DNA of 12,469 nucleotides from Chlamydomonas sphaeroides (GCA_001662425.1 BDDC01000807.1:29642-42110); one strand, 5' to 3'; positions 1 to 10,251 are shown, counted from the stretch's first letter. Made by a program: numbers and translations. The notes: a model not told the origin generated them from the sequence alone.

Positions 1-1355
1 CTGCATGCAGCCGCCGATCAGGCATGACGCTCAGACATGGTACTCCGTGCTGCTCTCAGCCGTGCAGGATGGACCGATTGACGATGCATGAGCGTTGAGG
101 ATAGAGCTGTTAGTTGCTCAATGAAGCAAACCTGCCGCAATCTGTTGCGTAGGGCGAGCGAGCGAGGGTTGTACCATGCAATACAGCAGGAAAGGAGGTA
201 GCGCCGCTGTAGCGGTACCGTATGTGCTCTTCTTGAGGCCTGGGCACGCTGGGGCTTGCGTGGGACGCACTAGGTGGTGACGGGGCAGCGGCATACGTTT
301 TCCGCGTGTCTCCTTGACATCCGAGTTCACGCACGCGCTTCTCGTGCGCGCCCCTCATTTCGAGCATGCATCTGTCGTCGAAAGAGGCCGTGCGAGCTGT
401 CCTGGCCACAGTTCGTGCCTGTCGGCGAGCACTCGACGTCACTCGTCGAGTAGTTGCGATACTTCCAACAAGCGCGCTTCTATGTTTGCGGCCACACTCT
501 CATCCCGCCACCACTTACAGTGTTAGCGCTGTGCGCAACGCGCCGCACTCCTATTGACCGTTTGCAGAAACCGTATGATCATTTTTGCCCTGGGAATGCG
601 ACAGCCGACGAGCTTGAACTCGCTCCCGCGTCCGTCTGTCAGGGGTACTACGCGTGCGCTTCAATGACACCTCCGCAGTGGGCGTGCCCTCCCTAACCCA
701 CGTAACCACCCAAGGCCCGAGCCCCACCCCAGCCCAGCTGTCCATTGCCCAAGTCAGCACGTGTTAGCGCGTCCACTCATCAGCCCAGCACCGCGACACG
801 AAGGCGCGCGCGGCGCATAAGGGTCTCCAGTGCGCGCGATACAAATCTCACACAGCCTTCAATAAACGTGCATCCTGCATCTGGGAGGCTCCATGGCGCT
901 GGCTGGCCGTGGGCCTCAGAGCTTTACGGCATGCGTCTGTGCGCCTTGCCGGCCCGGCGTACGTAGGGGGCCAACGCGTTGCTTGAGGGAGGCAACTACA
1001 ACGCCCTGATTGGCACTGCGCCGGACCACACGCACCTACCATAAAGTAATGAAACGTATCCATACGTCCTACTGGCAAGTCCCTAAATGTGCCCACGCTT
1101 AATGCACACCAATTATCATGGCCGTGCGCCCGTTTCAACAGGAGCGGCGGCATACGACCGGCACAACATGCGAGACATTGCCAGGCAGGCAGGACCGACG
1201 CGCGACACCACATGGCCGCAGGCCTCCGACCTCGGCCCAGTGAAAGGCACCGCCGGCGTCGCCTATGCTAGCAGGCCAACAATAACAACCCCGCCCAATA
1301 CACGGCATTACCGCGTGCAGAGTCTCTCCCCTCAGCTCACAATGCATTCACTCAG
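1..1355. other. No recognisable gene; probable P450 3'UTR in part
   Basis: Short open frames exist on both strands here, but none shows a recognisable domain, consistent exon phases or a family motif. The right-hand part probably contains the 3'UTR of the minus-strand P450 gene that stops at 1356. The nearest minus-strand TGTAA (plus-strand TTACA at 515-519) would give a UTR of about 840 nt, which is long but possible for this type of alga. No tRNA, rRNA or clear repeat was seen. Confidence 0.5.
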
Positions 1356-4300
1356 CTAGCTCTGCGCCGGCCGCCTTGACGTCACCTTCATCCACAGCCC
1401 GCCCTCCACCTCTTGCGTCATGTCGATCCGTTGCCGCTGCGCAATGTCCTTGGCCGGCCCCATGGCCTCCTCGTCCAGCGCCCACTCAAAACGGGTCAGC
1501 AGGTACGACACGCAGGCCTTGACGTGCACCAGGGCTAGGGGCTGCCCAGGGCAGCTGCGGGCGCCGCTGCCAAAGGGCATGAAGGCGCCGGTCTGCCAGG
1601 AGGAGGGCGACGAGGACGCCAGCGGTGGTTTGGCGGCAGGGCCGCCGCCAGACGAGGGCGCAGCGGGTTCGCCGCCTACCGCCGAGCGCATGGCGCTCAC
1701 AGCGGCCGAGAACGGGCAGCGCGAGGCAGAGCCGCCGGCGGACGCGACTGCGTGCGGGTCGCGGCCCAGCCAGCGGTCCTGCGGGGGTTAGAGACGAGGA
1801 ACGGGCAGGCAGGTGGAGTAAGGTAAGGCCTCGGAGGCAGGCTCACGACCCAACCGCACTCCCGTCCGATTGGCGGTGCAGACAACCAGGGCCCCCAGCA
1901 ACAACTAACGGCCCTCGTCACATGTTGTGGGTCGCGCAACCTCATCACCGCAACCCCACGCACACGCAGAGCCCGGGCGCCTGTTTCTCCCCGTGCCTCC
2001 CGCAGCAGACCCCCGGTCCGAGCCCGTCAGATGCCCATCCCAGCCCCTTAAATAAGCATGTACGGCTTCTGCCGCAGCCATTGTAGCGCCATCCGCTCTC
2101 ACCAGCCGGAACTCTTCCGGCGCGTCCCAGTAGCTGGGCGAGTTGTGGATGCACCAGAAGGGTGCCCATAGCGTGGTGCCTGGCTGCACCTCGTAGGGCC
2201 CAACGCGGACGGCTGGCCCGTCGCGGGGCACAGCCTTGCCGGAACCGGCGGCCACAGTGGTGTAGACGCGCAGAGACTCGCGCGTGTAGGCGTCTAGGTG
2301 AGGCAGCGCCTGCAGGCTGGTGTGGCCGCCGGGCAGCGACAGCAGCGCAGCGGCCGTGAGGTCGGACGATGCAGCAGCGGTGGCTGCCGCGAGCACGTCA
2401 GCGGCGGTCTGTGGCTTGAGGGTGCCGGTGGGAGCCGCCGGATGGGCGGAGGCCGGAGATCCCGTCGCGGTGGCTGTGGCTGCGGCTGCGGCTGCGGCTG
2501 CGGCTGCGGCTGCGGCGGTGCACGGCTGCAGGCCTGCGGGCGCAAGGGCGGCTTGAAAGTTCATCTGAGCCACGGGACGCAGCGCGGGGCCGGCTACGCT
2601 GCTGATCGCTCGCATTCTTGTGCTGCGTGACTTGACTCGACTGTGCTGGATCCATCAGGTAGGAGGCCTCCTGAGAGTCATCGCATGCGCGAATCTTGCG
2701 TCGCTCACCCGCCTCATGCAGCTCGCCAAGCACGGCGGCCGACGCCTCGGGGTGCGCGGCGAGACCGAACAGCGCCCACTGCAGCGCGCTGTGGGCCATA
2801 CATACATGAATGCGGCCGCCGGTACGCGCGTAAATGCACGCAAGTCATCATGGAGCCAGGGACCCGCCCCGAGTGCAGTGTTAGGAGCTAGGCTGGACCT
2901 GTCAGCAGCAGCAGCCGCTTCTCATCCTCCATCTGGGTCCCTGCTACGACACGGCCCCTCGCCTCCTTCCCGTGTTCCGCAGCTGCTGGCCCACTCACAG
3001 CGACGCGGTGACCGTGCTCGCGACGATCAAGGTGGCGATCTCGGCGCATGCCTGCTCGTCGCTCAGCGCGTCCACGCCTGGGGCCCGCGCAAGGCGGCGG
3101 GAGGAGCGACGTGCTTTAGGCCGAGTATGTTATTACAAGGTGGGATTGCTTACGTCTGCTGATTGACCGACGCCTGCGCCGGGCCCGTCATGTCCATGTG
3201 TATCAGCTCACCTCGCGCGGGGTCCGCCAGGCGTAGCAGCTGGGCCCCGAACCTGAAGTCGTCCTCGGCGGGCGGCCCCTGCGCCTTGAGCTCGGCCCAG
3301 ACGTCCTGACGGCGGCAGCGAAACACACGGCGCGTCGCGGCGGGGCGCGGCGGGGCGCGGCGAGTCCCAGCGGCGGGCGCGGTGCCGTCCCACGCCGCAT
3401 CCTCGCATGCTCCGTCCGTCCGGCTCGCCTGCATACCTTTGCAAAGCCGTGGACTCGAGCCGCCGCCGCCTCGCCCCGCCGCCGCTCATCCGTGTACAGC
3501 CACGGCAGCATCATCCGGCTCAAGCTGCGGTCGCCCTCCGCGCACTCGCGCACTGCCTGTTGGGTGCAGAGCACGAGGGGCGACGACGAAGTCAAGGGCG
3601 AGTGCAGGGCAGCAGGTCCAGTTACGCTGCGGACAGCTCATCCTCAACCGTCCAAGCGGCAGCTGCACGTACGTGATCGCATGCCGTACTTCTTGTTCGT
3701 ACCGTCGCGATGTAGCGCGGCAGCTCCGCTCGGTCAGGATCGTCGAGGCAGCCAAAGTCCAGCCCGAACGCCGACAGCCCGACTAGGTCCAGCGTCAGGC
3801 ATTTGGCGAGCAGGTTGACGTCTACGCTGCTACCTGAGCCTGGCGGGTGTGGTGCAAGTCTCGTTAGGTATTATGCATAACTCTTCAATACCATGATGCA
3901 CTCCCATGCACGCAAGTGACATCCTTTCTTCAGGAGTTCAGGGCGCCCGGCATCCCTACCTGTGGCAGCGCTGTGTGCGCGGCCCATCGCCGCCTCCCTT
4001 GCTGCAACGCCGCTGCTGGGGCTCGCCGTCGTGCTGGCGCTGCCAGTGGCTGCAGCTCCGCCGGCGACCCGCTCCAGGTAGTCTCCAAGTTTGGAAACGC
4101 AGCGCAGGGCGATGGGGTAGTGGTAGCTGTTGCGGATGGGAGGGCGGTGATGGTATTAGCGGGGCCCGGGGGGACGGCGCCTTGAGTCGTCAGGGCCCGC
4201 GCGTTCCGCCGTGCGTCAGCGACGACAATGCGACGTCAGTGTGCGCTACACTCTAAACATTCGATGCTGGGGGACTCGATCAGGCCATGCCCGCAGTGCA

Positions 4301-5122
4301 CACCCGTTGGCCTACGTGCGTGCGAGCGGTCCTACCTCAGGGTGCCGGCGCCCAGGCCCCCGCCGTACGCGTGCCGGACATCGCGCCATGTGCCAGTCTG
4401 CTCGGCCACAGTAAACACGTTTTGCAGGCCCGGCTGTGGGCTGCACGCAGGATCAATGTAACCAGAAAGGCAGAGATGTGGGTTCGGTGGGGAGGGGTCA
4501 CTATTGGGTCGGTGCCTAGGATGCAGCGGAGGCCAGTGGAGCTGAGGGGTGTTGGTGGGCGTTGGGGGAATGACCAACAATCAACGGTGGCCCATCCACA
4601 CTTGCCTAACAATGGTGGCCCACAGTTCGTAGTTCGATGACTTGGGAAGCTCGCAGCTGTGGCTGCCGCTGTGAAGGTCCCGCAGGTATGAGGGCTCTGC
4701 GTGTGGCGGCCAACACGGCCAACACGGCAGCAGTAAGCCAACGTGATCGATAGTGTCACGTACGACCCAGCTTCCGCTTTACCCCTATGTCAGCTGCAAT
4801 GACCTGTTACGATAACAAGCCGTTTGCCCATGACCTCCAAGCTATACGCGCCGCCGTACTCCTCAGCCCACTTGAGCATCTGGATGGAGGCATGAAGCGT
4901 GCCAGCGGGTCTGACATGACAGTGCACCGTAGAGGAGCGGCAGCCTTTTGCAAATGGTTGATACATTACCTGCTTTTTAGGAAAGAACGGGCTCCGGAGG
5001 AAAATGGCGAGCTGGCCGATGAGTGGAAGGCCGCGGGGACCAGGAATCGAACGATTTAGCGACCCCGCTGCTGCCGCTGGTTGTGACCTCGCCCGCATAG
5101 CAGCTGCGGACGATGGCTGCAT
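1356..5122 (-). CDS. Cytochrome P450 monooxygenase, 11-12 exons, complete
   Basis: A haem-thiolate monooxygenase, which would use O2 and electrons from a reductase to oxidise a lipophilic substrate; the substrate is unknown. Exons (high to low): 5122-4970, 4879-4804, 4696-4602, 4433-4336, 4126-3960, 3833-3703, 3556-3437, 3305-3212, 3077-2999, 2788-2709, 2533-2103, 1778-1356. All junctions are GT-AG with matching phases. The product is 648 aa, or 678 aa if 4880-4969 (90 nt, in frame, GTAATG...CAG) is retained. Seen in the 648-aa numbering: a proline hinge IPGPRGLPLIG at 26-36, the C-helix WxxxR pair W124/R128, the I-helix around 331-335, K-helix ExxR at E450-R453, an FRLDRW 'PERF'-type segment at about 506-511, and the haem loop FGSGARSCPG with ligand Cys584. 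The length exceeds the usual ~500 aa because of Ala/Ser/Gly-rich insertions, including 13 consecutive Ala at 371-383. The N-terminus (first 25 residues) is rich in Ser, Ala and Arg without acids or a long hydrophobic anchor, which resembles an organelle transit peptide. The start is the first ATG of the frame; upstream only non-ATG codons remain. CYP family not assigned. Confidence 0.93.
2478..2516. repeat. GGCTGC hexanucleotide microsatellite in P450 exon
   Basis: Six perfect copies of GGCTGC followed by GGC lie inside the large P450 exon 2533-2103. On the coding (minus) strand they read as alternating GCA/GCC codons and give a run of 13 alanines. It sits between the helix after the I-helix and the K-helix (ExxR), in a low-complexity insertion that ordinary P450s lack. 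The tract keeps the frame because the unit is six bases, so length change would alter only the alanine count. Confidence 0.85.
3341..3360. repeat. 10-bp tandem repeat in P450 intron
   Basis: Two perfect adjacent copies of CGGGGCGCGG, preceded by a diverged copy (CGCGTCGCGG), lie in the P450 intron 3306-3436, close to the acceptor of the next exon. This looks like simple slippage in GC-rich intron sequence; no function is suggested. Confidence 0.6.
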
Positions 5123-6063
5123 GGATGAGCGCTGAACCGAGCACGAAACGTTGCTTGCGGACTTCAACCAGCAGGAGTTTCAGGTCGGCGTTTGACGGCT
5201 TGAAAGCTCTGAATATTGCCGCTTACTCAAAGCATGTTCTTACGATGTAAGGTAAGTATGTGCAGTCGGCTCGTAAATTGACTCTCAAACAACCCTGGTG
5301 TTGTCTGTTGTGATGCACCCAACCCGTCTTATACATGCGCAACGCTTCGCAGGTTTATGCAATGATGCAGCAGATGAAAAGTTCGCTATTCGCACGGGAA
5401 GGCAGGGGCCGTGTACAGCCGTCAGAAGCTGCGAGCAATTGCGAACGCCGCCGGCGGTTGAACGTCGTCGGCGCGCAGGTCGATTACTGGACAAAACTAA
5501 TCAATCTATTGGGCTGGGTGACGGTAATGCAAGGCACGGCCGGCAAGGGCACAGATGACACGCGTGGACGCACGGTAAACACGCGCAGCAGGGCGCAACA
5601 GCCTCAACAGCAGGCCCCTAGTGGAAGGGTACTTGATGCGTGCTGGTCAACGCACGTTCTTCGCCCCCAAACCATGGCTGTTGCGGCAAAGGCCCAAAGT
5701 TGTCTCTGGTGCGTGGACATCTGGCTGTTAAGCGCGGCGGGGTTCCGCAGGAGGTGACCTGTTGATTGGTGGTAGCCGTGGACCGTCAAAGGGCACACAA
5801 TACGCAGTCACGCATACGCAGGCACACTGGCTGGCACCTCATCTTAAGCGGGATACGTTACAGCCTGTGCATGTTGCCAGTCCACAGCAGCAAAGAGCGA
5901 GCGCATCACACGGCTTCCAGCGCATCAGTAGCAACGAACGCATGCTGCATGCTCCTTCCTAGCTACCTGCTGATGCCAACCGTATGTGCCCCCTGTCGTC
6001 TCTGCTGGCAGCACTCGTTCTTCGGGAAAGGGCCCCAACCACGTGCCCACCCTGCCTTCCACA
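5123..6063. other. P450 upstream region and TLC-gene 3'UTR
   Basis: Both flanking genes run on the minus strand, so this stretch must hold the 3'UTR of the TLC-domain gene (right side) and the promoter and 5'UTR of the P450 (left side). A plus-strand open frame at 5335-5757 is present, but shows no domain and no splice context, so I do not call it. No TATA box or operator can be named with confidence. Confidence 0.5.
5858..5862 (-). promoter_or_regulatory. Candidate TGTAA polyadenylation signal of TLC gene
   Basis: TGTAA on the minus strand (TTACA on plus) lies about 200 nt downstream of the TLC-gene stop codon at 6064-6066. TGTAA is the usual polyadenylation signal in Chlamydomonas and Volvox nuclear genes. 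The motif is only five bases, so a chance match is possible. Confidence 0.35.
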
Positions 6064-7146
6064 CTATGCGCCCTTGCCGGCCTTCGGCCTAACTTCCTTC
6101 CTTGCAATCTCCACAATCTTGCCAAACCACATGATCTGCAGTATGTAAACGAATACAATCAATACCAGCGCCGGGTAGCCGTACACAGGTGGCAGCGTGC
6201 GCACACCAGCCGTGAAGTACGGCCAAACAATGCAGACAAGCCCACCCAGTACACGGCACACCAGGAACAGCGCAGCGAACACCAAAAACAGCGCCTGGTT
6301 CAGCGGGCGCAGGGAGCGCAAGCCCGAGGCATGCATTGCTTTTGACATGAAGAGCAGCGGGTTGGTAATGTCAAAGAGCGAGCGCCACATGATGTTGTGC
6401 TGTTGTACATGGGCCTGGTAACTGCGGGGAGGCGGCGGGATGACAGCGCACAGATGATGTGTTGGCGTAAGCCCTGATACCCCAGCTAGCGCTGACCCCC
6501 GCTCCCTGCGTGCGGCTGAGTAGCTATAGAATGCCAGCTACGCCGCGACGTGCACGCTGGCTGCTGGTACTCACGCCATCAGGGTCAGCACAATCGAAGC
6601 CACATGGTGCCCCAGCGCGTCCTTCCTGAGCCTCTCCAGCAGCCCGAGCGAGGCTCCCAGAACCTCAAAGACGGTGTAGGCCAGAGACAGCACTAGGTAC
6701 ATGCGGTGCCCAAACAGCACGGCGCGGTTGGGCCAGCCCGTGAAGCAGACCTCAGCCGACCAGGGAAGGCATCCATCGTTGAAGTTGAGCATGACCCACC
6801 ATGCGTAGCCCGTCATGCCGACTGAGAATGCAGCAAGCCATAAGTTGTCCAGCACGGCAGCAACTGTTGGTGAAAGGGGTTGACGTTTAGGGCGGGCAAC
6901 AAGGCGGCGGGTGTATCAGGGTTTTTTGTGGTTTGGGGCTTCAAGCCAAGCCTGCGCACCTGGTTTGCTACCGTCGCCGCCAGACTTCTGACCATTCACT
7001 CCCAGTACCCGCGCTACGAGCGGTCTCAGGAGTCGATCGTAGCAGAGGCGCATGAACACAAGACCGACCGCAATCCAGGGTGCTAACATGAAGTCAGCCA
7101 GGCTCGGCTGTGTGTTTGGTATAAGCACGTTCATGTGCGTTCTCAT
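6064..7146 (-). CDS. TLC-domain multi-pass membrane protein (TRAM/LAG1/CLN8 superfamily)
   Basis: Exons 7146-6960, 6863-6575 and 6421-6064 join at phases 1 and 2 through GT-AG introns of 96 and 153 nt, giving 277 aa. The protein is almost wholly membrane-spanning: hydrophobic segments near residues 18-38, 70-90, 112-135, 150-160, 199-228 and 241-262, ending in a basic tail (ARKEV...KAGKGA). Family signs are the His pair H148-H149 in KDALGHHVASIVL, followed by the segment MWRSLFDITNPLLF (about 170-183), which matches the 'HH...D/E-x-x-NP-x-L' part of TLC proteins. It resembles TLCD4/TMEM56-like members more than true ceramide synthases, since no homeobox-like region or long Lag1 motif is present. 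TLC proteins act in the ER or related membranes in ceramide synthesis, lipid sensing or trafficking; the exact reaction here cannot be told. The start is the first ATG before the first hydrophobic segment; Met5 is an alternative. It is divergent from the GLTP gene, 340 bp apart. Confidence 0.85.
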
Positions 7147-7486
7147 GGCCTGGAATGCGTGCTCAGTGACAACTGCGGCAATTCCAGACTTGTCGCTCGA
7201 CGTTCAGGGAATGGATGACAATGATTTACTAAACAAGAACTTCTGCGCGTATGTATCTGTAGTGCGTGCTGCCGCGTTCTTGGGCGAGAGGCTACGAGCG
7301 GACAGTTCATTTCGTAGTTTTGGTTTTGCAGACGATGTGCATAGTCTTAGCCACGCTTTAGATTGCATGCTAGACGTTCTCTTGCAGGAAGTTATTCTGC
7401 GATAGACTGACTTGCATTCTCCAGGCAGGAGTTCACATTTATGCTCTTGACGCGTTCCTTTGCTAGCCTGTGGACTGGCTGATAGC
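7147..7486. promoter_or_regulatory. Shared divergent upstream region of TLC and GLTP genes
   Basis: These 340 bp separate the start codons of two oppositely directed genes and must hold both 5'UTRs and promoters. The middle (about 7190-7400) looks less GC-rich than the flanking exons. An in-frame TGA about 40 nt upstream supports the GLTP ATG at 7487. No TATA-like box can be assigned with confidence. A plus-strand open frame (ATG at 7088 to a stop near 7405) crosses the region and is treated as doubtful. Confidence 0.5.
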
Positions 7487-8714
7487 ATGACCAGCACGTT
7501 CGCGAAAGGCGCAAGCCTTGTGGCGGCCATCAGGGATGACAACGGCGCCATTCTGACACAACCGTTCCTCGCGGCGTGCAGAGACGTGCTGCTGCCAAAT
7601 GTCGGTACGTACACGTCGAGCAAGAACTGACGCGCTCACACATGTCATATGCCAGCATTGTTCCCGTGGGGTCGATTATGCAGAGAACGTCGGGACGGGC
7701 TTCGTACTGTTAAAAGTTGACATGACAACAAATATTGAGGTTTGTCATGGCATGTCGGGGCCCCCAGCAGCAACGGCGTCCCACGGCGTCCTACAGCGCG
7801 AGTCCCGCCGTAGACGACACGGTCTTTGTCCGCCCGCCCCCCGCAGCGCCTCGAGGCCAAAGCCGCGACGAACCCTGCTCGCTACAAGCACCTCTTCACC
7901 ATCGTGCAAGACGAGATGGCGGCGCAGACGCACGACGAAAACAAGTCTTGCACCAAGGGCCTGCTGTGGCTCAAGCGGTGCGGTGGGCATGCGCCGCGGC
8001 TTTGTCTGTTGCCGCATGTGTTCTTTTCCAACGCCCGTCATCAGCCGCGGTTGCAACGGTACTCTGACTCCCGCCTGGCGCCCTGCTCCACCCGCAGCAC
8101 GAGCGAGACCATCTGCGAGGTGCTGCGGCGAGTGCACGACGACCCCAGCGCGTCGCTCAAGAGCTGTGTGGCCGCGGCCTACCGCGACACCCTGCAGCAG
8201 TACCACGCCTTGGTGTCCATCGCCGCCTGCAAGGTGCCAAAGAAGGGGCCTGATACCGAGGCGTGCGTTGGGCAGCGTGGCCACGGCACATACACCCGCA
8301 GCCACCTTGCCAATTATGTACGGGCTTTCGACTGATGTACGCCACCGCTGCCGCATCGCAGGTCATGTTTAGCTTTGTGGCCTCGCGCACGGCCTTCCTC
8401 GCCAGCGTGGGCGATGGCAGCGCGGCCGCCGTGGCGGACATGGGGTCATTCGCCAAGGCCCTGCAGGGGGTGCTGGCAGACATCCACACCTGGATGGTGC
8501 GTGGTGTGCGCGGCGCGCATGGGGCAGCGAGGGGGCGCATGCATGGAAATGGGCGCTTGAGTTCATGCCTCCTTGCAATAGCAGTGGAAGAGATGCGTGT
8601 GCTCCTGATGGCCCACCCACAAAGCCAGCGGCGTATCCCCTGACGATGCTGCCCCACCCCGGATGGCCTGCCTTGCAGGACGCGCAGGGCCTGGATGAGC
8701 AGAAGAGGATTTGA
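7487..8714 (+). CDS. Glycolipid transfer protein (GLTP family), six exons
   Basis: A small soluble cytosolic protein expected to carry a glycolipid or sphingolipid between membrane faces. Exons 7487-7604, 7684-7739, 7847-7977, 8098-8233, 8362-8496 and 8679-8714 splice with GT-AG introns (79-182 nt) and matching phases to 203 aa, the usual single-domain GLTP length (human GLTP is 209 aa). Seen: N-terminal helix with ILTQPFLAACRDVLLPNV (22-39); the head-group site D52-x-x-x-N56 in LLKVDMTTNIERL; GLLWLKR (96-102) with the stacking Trp99; and QQYH (135-138) with His138. These match human GLTP Asp48, Asn52, Trp96 and His140. The human Lys55 position is Arg59 here. Asn rather than Lys at position 56 points to sugar-headed lipids rather than ceramide-1-phosphate (known for CPTP/ACD11); that specificity is inference. 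The start is the first ATG after an in-frame TGA. The last exon encodes only 11 residues (DAQGLDEQKRI), so the C-terminus is less secure than the rest. Confidence 0.92.
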
Positions 8715-10082
8715 GAGCGCGGCTCGATGGCTTCTCACGGCTTACCAGGCATGGCAGCCAGTGTGCGGTGATAGGCGCCCTGAGGCGCGAGCCTAAGGTT
8801 GCCGTACGTAGCAACGACGTGCTGCGAGCAGGATGGAGTGTGAAGGGAGGGTTGCAGCGGCAGGGCGGCGTTGCAGTGTGTAGGACCCGTGGCGTGTCTG
8901 GCGGTTGGCCTGTGGCGCTGTGGGTGTGAAGTGAGGCGACGTAGATAACGGTGGCGGCCAGGCACGCAGGGCGGGCGCGCGCCTTGGTCAGCTCTAGCTG
9001 GATCACATGCTGCTGCGCTACACACGGGGGTTGGTATATTGATATGTACGTAAAGCGTTTGGCAGGGGTAGATGGCAGGAGCTGTGCACGTGACGGGCCC
9101 AGGAGGGAGGTCAGGGCGCGGAAGGGGCCGAATGCTGGACACAACGAAAGGCGGGAAGCGGGTGCGGCGCACGATGGGACCTTGACCCTATGTACCAATG
9201 GGGGTGCGTGGGAAGCGCTACCCGCAGACAACTTGAGACGAGGGAACGCAACCGGAGGTACGGCACCAACGACCGACCCCCCTGCCACAGCCCACGCTCG
9301 GCCATACTGCTTTGCTCGCGGCCGCCTGCCTAGGCCTGCACCATATTCACCATCCCCTCTTTGAGGCCCGCCGCCCCCGCCACCCTGCAGCCGCGCGCGG
9401 CAGGAGCAACTCCGGCAGTGCCTGGGGTGGCCGTGCGTGCGCGGTTGCCTGTTAACTATGACTGTTACACCAGGTAGTGGACGTCGCCTCTTAATAGCCA
9501 GGGGGTCCATCGACAAGTCGACGCGTATGGGTGCGCTGGGGCCCTAGGCTCCTCAGCGCTTCAGTCCACCTATTCCTTCCAGCTAGCATACAACTCGCTC
9601 AGTTCCCGGGGGGCCACATGGCTCGTTACCGGTGACAGCCCCGGCCACCAGGGCCGTGCTGCCCCCGAAGCCGAGGACGCCACGTGCATGCATCCGGGCG
9701 AGCCCTTGAGTTAGTTCCGTTTACACGGGTTCAACTGGGCCAGCCCGAGTACCGCAAGGGCCGCTGGGCTACAACATGACCACCAGCAGATGAGGACGGG
9801 GTCGGACGAAGTCACGCCAGGGTCACCCTCGTGCGTATGTCTGCCGGGTGTGCTGATGACGTGCCCGTGCGTTCATCAACGCCACAGCCCGCAGACTTGC
9901 CCCTTCGTTGCCACGCACACTCACCTGCAGCCAAACGAGGCTCAACGCCGGGAGCGCGCGCGCCGTACAGCAGGCGAGGCGCTTCGTTCGTTTACCAGCC
10001 CGGGCTGCCTCACATGCGCCATGCCTGCTCACCCTAAGCTAGCCACATATGCCCCCCTCCCCCTCTGTGTGTAGGTATGCTA
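8715..10082. other. GLTP 3'UTR and unassigned region
   Basis: No gene could be supported. The left part presumably holds the GLTP 3'UTR, though no TGTAA occurs on the plus strand close behind the stop. A 317-codon minus-strand open frame (8563-9516) spans the GLTP terminal exon and UTR, but is Arg/Pro/Ala/His-rich with no domain. Around 9570-9690 a plus-strand frame (QLAYNSLSSRGATWLV...) looks faintly like coding sequence but could not be tied to a family. Exons completing the ABC transporter were sought here on the minus strand and not found. Confidence 0.45.
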
Positions 10083-10100
10083 CACTCTGGCAACGGGACG

Positions 10101-10133
10101 CAACCATTAAGCAACCATTGAGCAACCATTCGA
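10101..10133. repeat. 11-bp direct repeat array (CAACCATTnnG) in element left arm
   Basis: Three adjacent copies, CAACCATTAAG, CAACCATTGAG and CAACCATTCGA, follow the left terminal inverted repeat. Inverse copies of the same word occur near the right end of the element, so the two ends can pair as a foldback structure. Confidence 0.85.
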
Positions 10134-10251
10134 GACACGCAAGCATTCCGTCAAAACGACCGAAGTGACAAATTATGTAATGGTCTGGATCGTTTCTCAA
10201 CCGTTTTACAAGCGGTTCGCACGGAACGGTTCGGCCGCGGCCAACCGAACA

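Noticed and set aside
1905..2615. 236-codon minus-strand frame taken as one gene
   Set aside because: It is an exon of the P450 (2533-2103) plus read-through into the introns on both sides; the ExxR helix lies inside it.
5335..5757. 140-codon plus-strand open frame between the TLC and P450 genes
   Set aside because: There is no domain, no splice context and no support beyond being open. The region is better explained as P450 upstream sequence and TLC 3'UTR.
7088..7405. Plus-strand frame of about 105 codons starting with a signal-peptide-like hydrophobic stretch
   Set aside because: It begins antisense to the first TLC exon, lies in the shared promoter region and shows no family resemblance. 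The hydrophobic start may come from the opposite strand of a coding exon.
7599..8372. 257-codon plus-strand frame as an independent gene
   Set aside because: Only its start (7684-7739) is coding, as GLTP exon 2. The rest runs through introns and the wrong frame of GLTP exons 3 and 4.
8563..9516. 317-codon minus-strand open frame, the longest in the window
   Set aside because: It overlaps the GLTP terminal exon and 3'UTR, is Arg/Pro/Ala/His/Cys-rich with no motif, and its length is plausible by chance in GC-rich DNA.
9570..9700. Plus-strand stretch reading QLAYNSLSSRGATWLV, faintly like retroelement integrase text
   Set aside because: The similarity is a few residues around 'AYN' only. No catalytic residues, repeats or longer frame back it.
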